Shown: positions 8,743-18,368, counted from the stretch's first letter. The stretch: DNA of 32,380 nucleotides from Actinomycetota bacterium (GCA_005884575.1 VAWW01000008.1:11070-43449), one strand, 5' to 3'. Translations and numbers: made by a program. Notes: generated from the letters alone by a model not told the origin.

Positions 8743-9438
8743 CTACAGGAACTCGAACCGCGGCGAGGCGCTGGTGAGGACGCCGGTCGTCGGGGTTGCG
8801 GACCAGACGGCGTCTATCTCGTCGGCCATCGTGGCGACGAGCCGCTCGATGTCCGCGCGGGCGGAATCGTGCATCGCCTCCGCCACGATCAGGACCGTGC
8901 CGGCCTCGCCCCGCACTGCCGAGTAGCCGCTCTGCCGGTTCGTCCAGCGGCGAGCGTGCGCTCTGCCGGCGCCGTCGGCGAAGATCACCTCCCCGGGCGC
9001 AGGGTTCTCCGCTTCGCCCGAAAAAGCCTCATAGGTCTCGTCGCCGGTCGCGTGCCGGACCTCGATATAGCCGGCGATCTTCGAGGCCTCGAACGCGGCG
9101 ACCGGAATCGCGAAGGCGACAGAGATCGCGTTGCAGAGATCGATCAGCGGATGGATCCGCGGCAGCGAGCCCTCCTTCCTGAGACGCCGCAAGAGCGACT
9201 CGGAGGCGCAGCGGTACTGGGTCGGCTTCAGGCCCATCCGCGCGAACGCGCGTCGCCAGGCCTGGATCTCGGGAAGCTCCGCCTCCGAGTGCGTCTCGAG
9301 CCGCGACTCGGCGATCGAGGCGAACCTCGCAATCCGATCCGCGACGAACGCATCCGGCACGATGCCGTCGACCGCGAGCACACCCGGAACGAGCTCGGGG
9401 TAGTCGGCCCAGATCGCGATCGAGTGGCAGAAGTGCAT
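8743..9438 (-). CDS. B3/B4 tRNA-binding-domain protein
   Basis: A 231-residue protein of the stand-alone B3/B4 family, related to the editing-type domain of the phenylalanyl-tRNA synthetase beta chain. Recognisable family features are E-I-Q-A-W-R-R-A-F-A-R-M-G-L-K-P-T-Q-Y, then LIDLCNAISVAFAIPVAAFE, and later a segment ending GEVIFADGAGRAHARRWTNR. Family members are thought to bind or edit amino acids or aminoacyl-tRNA; the exact activity is not established. The start at ATG 9438 (MHFCHSIAIWADYPELVPG) gives the usual length. The open frame extends 19 codons upstream, but those residues are Arg/Ser-rich and look non-coding. It is divergent from the CHRD gene. Confidence 0.8.
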   Translation of the reverse strand: MHFCHSIAIWADYPELVPGVLAVDGIVPDAFVADRIARFASIAESRLETHSEAELPEIQAWRRAFARMGLKPTQYRCASESLLRRLRKEGSLPRIHPLIDLCNAISVAFAIPVAAFEASKIAGYIEVRHATGDETYEAFSGEAENPAPGEVIFADGAGRAHARRWTNRQSGYSAVRGEAGTVLIVAEAMHDSARADIERLVATMADEIDAVWSATPTTGVLTSASPRFEFL

Positions 9439-9524
9439 CGCCCCGGAGTGTGCCCGAGCAGCAAACCGTCTTCGCGAGTTCAGCGAACTCCTCATCGGAA
9501 CATCAGCGATCCCGAGGAGGAGAC

Positions 9525-9962
9525 GTGAGGAAGCTCGTTACACCGCTCATCGGCGCTGCCGTCTGCGCGCTCGCCTTTGCAGCGCTCTCGTTCGGCGCCG
9601 CCCGCACGACCGTCTGGACAGCGGCGCTGTCGTCGGGTCAGGAGGTGCCCAAGCAGGTGGTCAGGGACACCGCCGCGCACGGCCTGTTCAAGGCGACGCT
9701 CAGCGGCAAGACGCTCAAATGGAAGCTGACCTTCGCGAAGCTGACCGGTCCCGCGACCCAGGCGCACATCCACATGGCGCCGAAGGGGAAGTCCGGCGAC
9801 GTCGTCGTCCCGCTCTGCGCGCCCTGCACGAGCGGCATGACCGGCACGGCAACCGTCACCTCGGACGAAGTCTCGGCCCTCAAGAAGCACCGCCTCTACG
9901 TGAACGTCCACACCGCGAAGAACCCGAACGGCGAGATTCGCGGGCAGCTCGCGAGCGGCTAG
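9525..9962 (+). CDS. Secreted CHRD-domain protein
   Basis: A 145-residue exported protein. GTG 9525 has an excellent ribosome site (gaggaggag, 9513-9521). The N-terminus is a signal peptide: basic VRK, then a hydrophobic Ala/Leu/Val stretch to about residue 25, with cleavage likely near the AAR that follows. The remainder is one CHRD domain, recognisable from SSGQEVP near its start, AHIHMAPKG in the middle and the terminal HTAKNPNGEIRGQL. CHRD domains occur in many extracellular proteins and their bacterial function is unknown. A strong hairpin follows the stop, and no co-transcribed partner is evident. Confidence 0.88.
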   Translation: MRKLVTPLIGAAVCALAFAALSFGAARTTVWTAALSSGQEVPKQVVRDTAAHGLFKATLSGKTLKWKLTFAKLTGPATQAHIHMAPKGKSGDVVVPLCAPCTSGMTGTATVTSDEVSALKKHRLYVNVHTAKNPNGEIRGQLASG

Positions 9963-10001
9963 CTCGCGCCCGATGTGTCGGCGCGCCGACCCGGCGCGGG
10001 A

Positions 10002-10024
10002 GGGGCCGGGGTTACTCCGGCCCC
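10002..10024 (+). terminator. Strong GC hairpin after the CHRD gene
   Basis: GGGGCCGG (10002-10009) and CCGGCCCC (10017-10024) form a perfect 8-bp stem with loop ggttact, 40 bases past the CHRD stop. It lacks a U-tract, which is common for GC-rich genomes, so termination is inferred. Confidence 0.5.
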
Positions 10025-10192
10025 CACACCGTGACGAACACGTGAATCGCGCGGACGGTCAGGCCCGCGGGGACGCCGCGGCGCGGGGTACCAGCGCGTC
10101 GAGTGGATCGAGAGGGCGCTCGAGCCGCTGCGCGGCGCTCACCCTGGTCGTCGGATGGGAGTCGATGATCGTCCTCCAGGGCACACGCGGCC

Positions 10193-10378
10193 TCAGCGCA
10201 ACGGAGGCGGAGGGGACGGGCGGCGCGCGTCGTATTCGTGGGGATCGAGCAGCACGGTGTTGCGGCACCCTGGATCGTCGCATTCGCAGACGAACGCGAT
10301 CCGTCGTCCCGCGTCGCCGAACAGTCGCCGCCGGTCCTCATTGAAACCGAACCGCTGCTCCGACCGCACCTCTTCCAC
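10193..10378 (-). CDS. Small Cys-containing conserved protein (VCEC...C type), possibly frame-truncated
   Basis: A 61-residue protein starting at GTG 10378, preceded by a strong ribosome site (aaggagg) with a 9-base spacer. The core FNEDRRRLFGDAGRRIAFVC followed by E-C-D-D-P-G-C and LLDPHEYDARR resembles a common actinobacterial small protein with C-x-C...C residues that could bind zinc. Relatives usually continue after the E-Y-D/E-x-x-R motif into a segment with a His/Pro motif. Here the frame ends soon after, in a Pro-rich tail. A neighbouring frame holds TIIDSHPTTR, which looks like the missing continuation, so a frameshift near 10210-10225 is possible. Function unknown. Confidence 0.5.
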   Translation of the reverse strand: MEEVRSEQRFGFNEDRRRLFGDAGRRIAFVCECDDPGCRNTVLLDPHEYDARRPSPPPPLR

Positions 10379-10555
10379 CGCGCAGGACCTCCTTGCAACG
10401 TGCCGCACGACCACTGCCGCAGGTCGACGCCGAACCGGCCACGATCATACTGGCGCCGCGTGTCATCCGAGTTGGCTCGGTCGAGCTATCGCTTTTCGCG
10501 GTGTCACGGGCCGATTGACTCTGGTAGCGGTCACGAGATACGCCAAACTGCGGCT

Positions 10556-10768
10556 GTGCGAATCACTGTCCTCGATCCCGGGTTGGTTGCCGACCTGGCT
10601 GCCTTCTTGCGGGCGGCCAGCTTCGTCGTGACCGAAGCCGAGACCACCGAGATCACGGTCCAGTCGCCGCACGGGGACAATGCGGCCGAGACACGCCGTG
10701 ACTTGAGTCTGCGGATCGCCGCCTGGCGTGCGATGAACGACGGTACGACCGCCGAACTGCTCGACTGA
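10556..10768 (+). CDS. Small conserved actinobacterial protein
   Basis: A 70-residue protein from GTG 10556. The layout (VRITVLDPGLVADLAAFLRA, then a short beta region TEITVQSP and a helical C-terminus LSLRIAAWRAMNDGTTAELL) resembles a small alpha/beta protein frequent in Actinobacteria that I can describe but not name. The longer open frame upstream is Ser/Arg-rich and not protein-like, so the internal GTG is preferred. No ribosome site is obvious; a short-leader or leaderless transcript is possible. It stands alone, convergent with the GFA gene. Confidence 0.6.
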   Translation: MRITVLDPGLVADLAAFLRAASFVVTEAETTEITVQSPHGDNAAETRRDLSLRIAAWRAMNDGTTAELLD

Positions 10769-10783
10769 TTCGGACGGCCCCGC

Positions 10784-11263
10784 TCAGGCGTCGGAGTGCG
10801 CCCGCGCGAGGACCGCTTCGAGCCGCTTGAGGCTGGCGGCGGGCCACAGGGCCTTCGTGTCGTAGTAGACGTCGAACACGGGCGCCGAGTCCGGGAGCGT
10901 GATCCACGGGAGCTTGGACTTCGTGAAGATGTGGACGTCGGGGGTGACGCTCGAGGGCTGATCGAGCGTACCGCCGCGAACGAACCGCACCTCCGGGCGT
11001 GTGTACTCGCTGAAGACCGCCACCTGGCACGTCGGACAGCGGAAGATCCGTTGTTCGCCGTCGTCGCGGGGGACGCCGACCGGCTGCGGTGCGTCGGCGA
11101 GCAACTCCACGCGGTCGGCCTCGATCAGCAGGTTGATCACGAAGGCGCTTCCGGTCTGCCGCTGACAGTTCAGGCAATGACAGCAATGCGTGAAGAGCGG
11201 ATCGGACGTGAGCCGGTAGCGAACCGATCCGCAGGCACAACCACCTTCACGAGGGACGCTCAT
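10784..11263 (-). CDS. GFA-family (glutathione-dependent formaldehyde-activating-like) zinc protein
   Basis: A 159-residue single-domain GFA protein. The zinc ligands characteristic of the family are present: C9-x-C11, then CHCLNCQRQTGSAF (Cys 28, 30 and 33), and C-P-T-C followed by FSEY near residues 73-80. The prototype speeds the reaction of formaldehyde with glutathione, but most family members have no tested substrate, and actinobacteria generally lack glutathione, so the name should not be taken literally. ATG 11263 has a strong ribosome site (gaggaggag) and overlaps the cupin stop by ATGA, so these two form a coupled pair. Confidence 0.85.
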   Translation of the reverse strand: MSVPREGGCACGSVRYRLTSDPLFTHCCHCLNCQRQTGSAFVINLLIEADRVELLADAPQPVGVPRDDGEQRIFRCPTCQVAVFSEYTRPEVRFVRGGTLDQPSSVTPDVHIFTKSKLPWITLPDSAPVFDVYYDTKALWPAASLKRLEAVLARAHSDA

Positions 11264-11694
11264 ATCTCCTCCTCGAGGACAGAGCCTTCGATCGACGGCG
11301 CGGCGGCGTACTCCTCGTCGCTGACGTGGTCGCCCCAGGTCGCGGGGGTGCCTTCGTCGTCGACTTCGAGCATGGCGATGTGGGTCATAAACCTGGTCGG
11401 CGCGGCGCCGTGCCAGTGGTTCTCACCCGGCTCGAAGAAGACGCGGTCGCCGGGGCGGATGATCTCCACGGGGCCGCCACGCCGCTGGCAGAGGCCGACG
11501 CCCTCGGTGACCCAGATCGTCTGGCCGTTCGGATGCGTGTGCCAAGCGGTGCGCGCGCCCGGCGTGAAGTGGACGCTGCTCGCACTGACCCGCGACCGGT
11601 TCGAGGGTGCCGCAACGGTGTCCACGTAGACCGCGCCGGTGAACCAGTCGCTCGGCCCATGCCCGGTGTCGGTGCTGTTTCTGGTGATCTGCAA
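11260..11694 (-). CDS. Cupin-domain protein
   Basis: A 144-residue small cupin. Motif 1 (FTPGARTAWHTHPNGQTIWV) and motif 2 (PGDRVFFEPGENHWHGAAP) supply His ligands for a metal. The start is TTG 11694, well supported by AGGAG six bases upstream (11702-11706). It closely resembles the small cupins (YhhW/carboxymuconolactone-decarboxylase-associated type) that lie beside aldo-keto reductases and MmyB-like regulators in actinobacteria. The genes across the regulator here are an alcohol dehydrogenase and an aldo-keto reductase, so a shared detoxification or carbonyl-metabolism role is likely. Substrate unknown. Confidence 0.85.
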   Translation of the reverse strand: MQITRNSTDTGHGPSDWFTGAVYVDTVAAPSNRSRVSASSVHFTPGARTAWHTHPNGQTIWVTEGVGLCQRRGGPVEIIRPGDRVFFEPGENHWHGAAPTRFMTHIAMLEVDDEGTPATWGDHVSDEEYAAAPSIEGSVLEEEI

Positions 11695-11722
11695 CGTTGG
11701 TCTCCTGATGGTGTGAAGAAGT

Positions 11723-12607
11723 TCACGCTCGGTCGGTGACGTTCGCGAGCTCCGTCGGGTGGAGCGTCGCCGTCCAGCTCGCGAGGAGGTTCAGCGCCTC
11801 CTCCGACCTGGAGCCCGGCTCGGCGGTGTAGGCAAACATGGTCAGGCCGGAGTCGGCTGCGAGCGTCATCGTCTCGTAGGTCAGGCTGAGGTCGCCGACG
11901 ACCGGATGGTGCAGCCGCTTGACGCCCGTTTCGTGGTAGCGGACGTCGTGCTTTGCCCAGCGGACGCGGAAGTGCTCGCTTTGCGTCGACAGCTCTCCGA
12001 TCAGATCGGACAGGTCGCGGTCGTACGGGTTCCGGCCGGCTTCGGATCGCAGAACGGCGACGGCGTCGTCCGCCACGCGTTCCCAGTCGACGAAGAAGGC
12101 CGTCGCGCGACGATCGAGGAACGCGAACCGCGCCGAGTTCACGGGGCGACGCGGACCGGCGAACATCTCCGAGTAGAGCGCGTACCCGAGTCGGTTGGCC
12201 GCGAGGATGTCCATGCGCCCGTTTCGCACGTTCGCCGGCGCTCCGGTCATTGCGTCGAGCATGCGCTGCACGCCCGGCCGAACTCGCCGCGGTGCCGGGC
12301 GTCGACGAGTCGGGGACGTCGTGCTCGCCGCACGCGCCAGGTCGAAGAGATGGGCTCGTTCGGCCTCGTCGAGTTGAAGCGCGCGAGCGAGCGCCTCGAG
12401 GACGGTCTCGGAGACGCCGCCCGCGTTGCCGCGTTCGAGCCCCGTGTAGTAGTCGACGCTGACCCCGGCGAGGAGCGCGACCTCCTCGCGGCGAAGTCCG
12501 GGAACGCGCCTCGAGCCGGCGCCGTAGGTCTGCAGACCAGCCTGCTCCGGGGTGATCTTCGCGCGCCTGGAGGTCAGGAACTCGCGGATCTCGTTCCTGG
12601 TGTCCAT
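11723..12607 (-). CDS. XRE-family regulator with MmyB-like ligand-binding domain
   Basis: A 294-residue regulator. Residues about 10-75 form the XRE helix-turn-helix (LRREEVALLAGVSVDYYTGL-E-R-G), and the remainder is the MmyB-like PAS-type ligand domain (ILAANRLGYALYSEMF..., ending in LNLLASWTATLHP). Length is normal. It is transcribed away from the alcohol dehydrogenase/aldo-keto reductase pair and toward the cupin/GFA pair, so it probably controls both arms. Regulators of this type typically sit divergently from one or two oxidoreductases and respond to small organic ligands. The effector here is unknown. Confidence 0.9.
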   Translation of the reverse strand: MDTRNEIREFLTSRRAKITPEQAGLQTYGAGSRRVPGLRREEVALLAGVSVDYYTGLERGNAGGVSETVLEALARALQLDEAERAHLFDLARAASTTSPTRRRPAPRRVRPGVQRMLDAMTGAPANVRNGRMDILAANRLGYALYSEMFAGPRRPVNSARFAFLDRRATAFFVDWERVADDAVAVLRSEAGRNPYDRDLSDLIGELSTQSEHFRVRWAKHDVRYHETGVKRLHHPVVGDLSLTYETMTLAADSGLTMFAYTAEPGSRSEEALNLLASWTATLHPTELANVTDRA

Positions 12608-12645
12608 GCCGCGAGAGTAACGCCCTTCCGCATGCGCTGAGAGGT

Positions 12646-12669
12646 CCTGCCGGTACCTGGATCAGCAGG
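12646..12669. promoter_or_regulatory. Candidate operator between the XRE regulator and alcohol dehydrogenase
   Basis: In the 101-base divergent gap, CCTGC (12646-12650) and GCAGG (12665-12669) are inverted repeats flanking cggtacctgg, which itself contains the palindrome GGTACC. The placement suits a regulator binding site for both directions. The arms are only 5 bp, so the support is modest. Confidence 0.3.
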
Positions 12670-12708
12670 GACGGTCACGCGCGACCGCCGCCTGCTTCAG
12701 TACCGCCC

Positions 12709-14738
<2,030 letters not shown>

Positions 14739-14744
14739 GCGATC

Positions 14745-15116
14745 TCACGGCGCAACCGCGATCGAATCCGGCTTGTAGCCGTTCCGGTTCGAAAGATCTC
14801 GTCCTTCGTCAGCGAACTCGACTCGTAGCTCACCCTCCAAGTCACGTATGCCTCGTCCAGTTTCGCAAGCGACTTCTCTTCGGCTGTTAGCGCGATCACG
14901 TGAATCGCGCCGAACTACTCAGTTGTCGACTCATTGATGTCGCAGACGACCGCGGTCTTCACCTCGAGTTCTTTCTGATGGTTCTGTCACCGCCGCGCGA
15001 AACGCGGTATGAGATAGCTCGAGAGGAAGGCGCCGAGGACGAGCAGGAGAAGCGGACGCGATAGCGCGGACGTGACCGACGCGATTGCCACTCCGGCAGG
15101 GATTCTGGTGCATCCC
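14745..15116 (-). pseudogene. Decayed membrane-anchored protein gene with two in-frame stops
   Basis: One minus-strand frame reads through a clear protein-like stretch: a transmembrane segment RPLLLLVLGAFLSSYLIPRF, then ARR, a TGA (14987-14989), QNHQKELEVKTAVVCDINES, a TAG (14915-14917), and VIALTAEEKSLAKLDEAYVT with W-R-V-S-Y-E. Both stops are in the same frame. The first sits where a Trp is likely (TGG to TGA), so these are substitutions rather than indels. The C-terminal end appears to shift frame at about 14790, where another frame gives NGYKPDSIAVAP and a stop near 14745. The arrangement of one membrane anchor followed by a cytoplasmic helical region resembles an actinobacterial hypothetical family I cannot name. 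It is unlikely to be expressed as a full protein. Confidence 0.55.
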
Positions 15117-15217
15117 CTGTTCTACGACAAGGAAGGCATTTGACTGCGAGGAGCGACGAAAGAGCAAACGTGCGCAATTAGTTTCGACCTATATGAGAGG
15201 GGCCGTAGCCGTGCTGG

Positions 15218-15373
15218 TCACGCTGCGGCGGGGGAGCGCGCAGCGTTGGTGTGCGAGGTTGGTGGCCCATCCCTATCTCGGCGCTCGCGGTGCGGCGCGG
15301 GAGGTCTGATCGGGGCTGCCGCGGCTCGTTGCACTTCGTCCGTGATCTGCTCGCTTGCGGTTTCGTTGGTCAT
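15218..15373 (-). CDS. Short ORF of unknown function, possibly a truncated gene
   Basis: A 51-codon ORF from ATG 15373 with a good ribosome site (gaaaggac, about 5 bases upstream), 29 bases after the stop of the helical gene on the same strand. The first about 20 residues (MTNETASEQITDEVQRAAAA) look protein-like. The rest is Pro/Arg-rich and resembles out-of-frame translation, so this may be the start of a gene whose remainder is lost. No family recognised. Confidence 0.35.
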   Translation of the reverse strand: MTNETASEQITDEVQRAAAAPIRPPAPHRERRDRDGPPTSHTNAARSPAAA

Positions 15374-15402
15374 TCCGCGTCCTTTCTCGGGTTGGTGCTG
15401 GC

Positions 15403-16575
15403 TCAGGCTGCCTCGCCCTCGTAGAGCTTCTCGCCGCGGTGGAGGCGTCGCGCGATCTCGAATGTCTGGTGCTGCGAGCGGGTCGTTGTCGCGTGCGCAG
15501 CGAGGTAGCCGGCCGCGGCGAGCAGCGGCAGCGCCTCGTCGCCGCTGCCGGCGAGCAGGTCGTGCTGGCGCAGCGCCGCCTCGACACACTGGATCGTGTG
15601 GAAGTTCCGGTTCTCGCCTACGAGGGCGGCGGCGAGCGCGGCGACGAGCCTGCCTGGCTGGCCGCCCGGCGGCCAGGAACGAGGCGACGAGCTGCCTGGC
15701 CTCGTCGACCTGCTGCTGTCGGTCGAAGAGACGGGGCAATTCGTCGAGGAGTGCACCTGGGTCGGCGGCAGGCTCGGGCGTCGGCAGCCGCGTGGCGGGA
15801 ACATTGAGGAAGCGGTCGAGGTGGACGCTGATCGCGGCGTCGAGCACGCCGCGCAACAGCTCCGGCGAGGGTGACCGTCGCAGGCCCTGCTCGACCGCGT
15901 TCGCGAAGCTGAAGGTGTGCAGGGCGGTGTCCCAGTCGCCGAACTCGTTGCTGGTCGGGAACCGCGCGATCCGCGTTGCCGCGGCGAACGCGACCGCCGA
16001 GGCGAGCTCGACCTCGCTCGCGCCCTCTCGTAGCGCCTCGAGCAGAGCGTCGAGGATCGCCGCTGCCTTCCCATCGAGCACCGTTTCGACGAGCGCGCGT
16101 CGGCCGTCCCAGCCGCCTTGCCGACCTTTGCCGCCCGCAACAGCCCGAGGCCGCCGATCGAACGCGCGCTTGAGCAGGTCGATCAGGTCGATCGGGTTCC
16201 GCCAGGCGTTCGCCTCCTCCATCCGCGCGGCGCCCGCAAGCTGCGCCGGCAGCGAGGCGAGAACGGCCTCGGCGCGATCCCAGCCGGCGATGTAGAGCGT
16301 CTCGAGCGCCTTATTGACGAAGTCGAGGTGTGGACGCCGTCGAGGTAACGGTGATCGGTCGCGGCAGCGAAGAGCTTGTCTGCGAGCTGCCGCGGCGTGG
16401 CGCCGCCGCGGACGGCAGACACGAGCGCGCGTTCGGCTCCCTCGGGGTCTTGGACATCGACGAACCGGCGGAACCAGGCCGGAGCCGGGCAGCCTCCGGC
16501 GCACGTCCCGGAAGCGGTTCGAGCGCGAAGTGCGGTGGCTCCGTCGCGGAATCCGACGCGACCTCGGCAAGCCCG
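15403..16575 (-). pseudogene. 5'-truncated, frame-shifted all-helical gene (domain often linked to Rieske proteins)
   Basis: Joined across frames this gives about 390 residues of a helical protein. In order: FALEPLPGRAPEAARLRP, then WFRRFVDVQDPEGAERALVS (frame change about 16480), ATDHRYLDGVH, then LDFVNKALETLYIAGWDRAE (about 16330), NEFGDWDTALHTFSFANAV, LDRFLNVPATRLP, then LVAALAAALVGENRNFHT (about 15665) and a C-terminal QHQTFEIARRLHRGEKLYEG. Acidic and His residues recur (N-E-F-x-D-W-x-x-x-L-H and N-F-H-T-I-Q-x-x-E-A), suggesting two related halves. From memory, intact relatives are longer and are found in or beside Rieske 2Fe-2S proteins; I could not verify this. The 5' part is missing: recognisable sequence stops at about 16575, directly beside the terminator and tRNA remnant at 16588-16638. 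Three frame lesions plus truncation argue for a true pseudogene. Confidence 0.6.
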
Positions 16576-16587
16576 TGGATAGAAAGA

Positions 16588-16611
16588 AAAGGCCCGTATT
16601 TGCAGGCCTTT
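16588..16611 (-). terminator. Terminator-like hairpin beside a tRNA 3'-end remnant
   Basis: AAAGGCC (16588-16594) and GGCCTTT (16605-16611) form a 7-bp stem. Read on the minus strand it is followed by TTCTTTCTATCC. The spacing to the tRNA-like sequence at 16617-16638 mirrors that of the intact tRNA and its terminator at 18369-18397. Confidence 0.6.
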
Positions 16612-16616
16612 CCTGA

Positions 16617-16638
16617 GGTAGCGGAGGCAGGATTTGGA
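16617..16638 (-). repeat. tRNA 3'-end remnant, direct repeat of the initiator tRNA end
   Basis: These 22 bases match 18396-18417, the T-arm and acceptor end of tRNA-fMet, at 20 of 22 positions and in the same orientation. The sequence beyond does not form a T stem (the 5' arm is not complementary), so it is not a functional tRNA. It lies on the 3' side of the intact tRNA, where an integrating element would leave its distal attachment repeat. Confidence 0.55.
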
Positions 16639-16690
16639 CAGACATCTACGACCGCGTATCGGCTCGTCGAGCTTCGCCGCGTCGGCTGAA

Positions 16691-17129
16691 CTACCTCCGC
16701 GTGGCCTCCGCGTAGCGGCGTTCGTCGACGACGAGACGCCAGAAGCCGCGCGTGCGACGCGTTGCTCGGAAGTGCTCCAAGTCGAAAGTCAGGATCGGAA
16801 CTCGCATCCGCTCGGCAAGCGCCATCACGACTCCGTCGACGAAGCCGAGATCGAGGTCGGCGAAGCGACCGTCGAGCTCGACGGCTCGGCGCAGCGTCCC
16901 GGGGAGAGGAAGACGACCGTGTGCTCGCCGGCGACGTGCGCTTCGAGGAACAGACGCGCGCTCCGGCCCAGCGACACGCGCGCGCAGAACCTGGTCGACG
17001 TCGACAGCACCGGTTCCGGGCGAGCAACTCGCGGCCGAGCTCGCTGACGAGCACCGCGGCGAGCCGATGCGCTCGGTCACGACAATTCGCCGCGGCAACC
17101 AGCGGCACGGTATCGGCGACGACTTTCAG
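16691..17129 (-). pseudogene. Degenerate VapC-like PIN-domain toxin
   Basis: Pieces of one PIN-domain ribonuclease are spread over three frames on the minus strand. The N-terminal strand LKVVADTVPLVAAANCRDRA (first acidic residue D, 17129-17070) comes first, then VDVDQVLRARVAGPE, then ARLFLEAHVAGEHTVVFL, and finally AVELDGRFADLDLGFVDGVV plus RVPILTFDLEHF and RGFWRLVVDE down to the stop at 16691. The acidic residues of the active site (D near the start, D in LGFVDG, D in TFDLEHF) remain, but at least three frame changes separate them, so no intact toxin is encoded. The start overlaps the antitoxin stop, as in functional vapBC operons. Confidence 0.65.
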
Positions 17130-17330
17130 CGGCCGGCGACGAGCTCGCGCAGGTAGCGCTCGGCTAACCGGCCCGGCTCGTCAGGGCCTTACCCGAGCTG
17201 ATGTAGCGCGGCGAACGGCGACCGCGCTTGGCTCGCGCACCCGCCTCGATCAGCCGCGCCACGGTCGCCGAGAAGGACTCCCCCCGCTTCCGCGTGCTCG
17301 CGCGCGACCTCTTCAACGCTATCACGACCG
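17126..17330 (-). pseudogene. Degenerate VapB-like antitoxin
   Basis: A ribbon-helix-helix-type antitoxin remnant upstream of, and overlapping, the vapC remnant. Fragments in order on the minus strand: DSVEEVAREHA, then RKRGESFSATVARLIEAGAR followed by AKRGRRSPRYISSGKA, then DEPGRLAERYLRELVAGR ending at the TGA 17126-17128. There are frame changes at about 17290 and 17175. The N-terminal DNA-binding strand is not recognisable. Antitoxins of this type bind their own operator and block the PIN toxin. Confidence 0.55.
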
Positions 17331-17427
17331 GGTGCCCCGTTAGCAGGCCGCCGCGCCGGTCGACGGCGCCCTCGTCGCCGAGCAGACATTCCGCCTCGGA
17401 ACCCTCGCTGACACGGCGGACGGTGTC

Positions 17428-17600
17428 GTGCCACGTAAAACGATCTTCGTGAGCGACCTGACCGGCGCCGAGATCAACGCGCTGGATGCGGCCACGGTGA
17501 CGATTAGGTATGCCGACGCGCGGCGGGGCCAGATTGTGCTCGACGTGAATTGCAAGCGAAGTCGAGGAAATGGCGGCGAAGCGGGAGGAGTTGCGCCGCG
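17428..17600 (+). pseudogene. Small conserved protein gene, frame-shifted
   Basis: From GTG 17428 the frame reads MPRKTIFVSDLTGAEINALD and then ATVTIRYADARRGQIVLDVN. This matches the style of small actinobacterial proteins with a D-L-T-G-x-E-I motif and an A-R-R-G-x-x-V-L-D-V strand, loosely like the N-terminal part of Lsr2-type proteins. After VLDVN (about 17550) the expected continuation ASEVEEMAAKREELRRG is in another frame, pointing to a one-base lesion. The exact 3' end is unclear; it runs into the convergent secreted-protein gene. Confidence 0.45.
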
Positions 17601-17605
17601 GCGTG

Positions 17606-18052
17606 CTAGCGGCAGCCTTCTTGCTCAATGTCATAGCCGCCGGGGCTAAGCACGATCTCCGCGTACGAGTCGTCAAGGCGTGTCGTCTCCCCGAGGTGGA
17701 TCTGTTCGACGTGCTCGGTTAATGAGAGGGTCGTGCTGCCGCCGTTCGACGTGCCCTCGAAGATGTGTCCGGCGGCGCTGACGATGAACGTGTCGCCGGT
17801 CACGAGACCGACGCCGGCGTAGTGCGCGTTCGCCTGCTGGAGCTCGTGGTAGTTACCGGTGGCGTCCGTCCTCAGGTTGTAGACGATGTGCATGAACCCG
17901 TCGAACGCGATTGGCTCGCCGGCACCACAGAGGTCGCCGCCGGGAAAAGACACCGGCACGATGACCGAAGTGGCAGCCTGCGACGCCACCGGAACGGCTA
18001 ATACCAACGCGATCGCGAGCGGCGCGAACCACCAAAACCGCTTCGAAGTCAC
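17606..18052 (-). CDS. Secreted protein of unknown function
   Basis: A 148-residue intact ORF from GTG 18052 with a good ribosome site (agggaga, 5 bases upstream). The N-terminus is a classic signal peptide: MTSKRFWWF, a hydrophobic core APLAIALVLAVPVA, and a likely cleavage after SQA. The mature part is about 120 residues, rich in beta-prone Thr/Val/Gly sequence, with two Cys (C42 in DLCGAGEP and the penultimate residue) that could form a disulfide. No family is recognised with confidence. It is the only clearly intact gene in the decayed zone between the tRNA and its 3'-end repeat. Confidence 0.65.
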   Translation of the reverse strand: MTSKRFWWFAPLAIALVLAVPVASQAATSVIVPVSFPGGDLCGAGEPIAFDGFMHIVYNLRTDATGNYHELQQANAHYAGVGLVTGDTFIVSAAGHIFEGTSNGGSTTLSLTEHVEQIHLGETTRLDDSYAEIVLSPGGYDIEQEGCR

Positions 18053-18368
18053 GGGAATCTCCCTGTTTGTCGGGGGTACGGGATCCCCCGCCAGTGACGC
18101 TACGCCGGCGCGTAATCGAGCGACACCTCCGTTCGACTAGGCTTGCTTGCCGCTCTGCCGCCGCACGTGACGACGACGAGTGAGGCAGGCGGGGTCTCTC
18201 CGTCAGGCCCTAGATCGGTGTCACGGCTGCGCGGCTCATCGGCGGCCGGTATCCCGGATCTAGCGATTTCGGCCGTCGCCCGGCCTGCTTCGGTGCCAGT
18301 CGCCGAGGACGCAAGTGCCAGTTTTGGTGGCACTTGCTTTAACTCGCGAGCCGAGACGAGCAAAGAAG
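18053..18368. other. Gene-poor spacer with a perfect 10-bp inverted repeat
   Basis: I see no convincing gene here; the short open frames lack ribosome sites and protein-like sequence. It contains GCAAGTGCCA (18311-18320), loop gttttgg, and TGGCACTTGC (18328-18337) followed by ttt. This is a strong hairpin that could terminate plus-strand transcription entering from the spacer, or be a protein-binding dyad. Confidence 0.5.
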
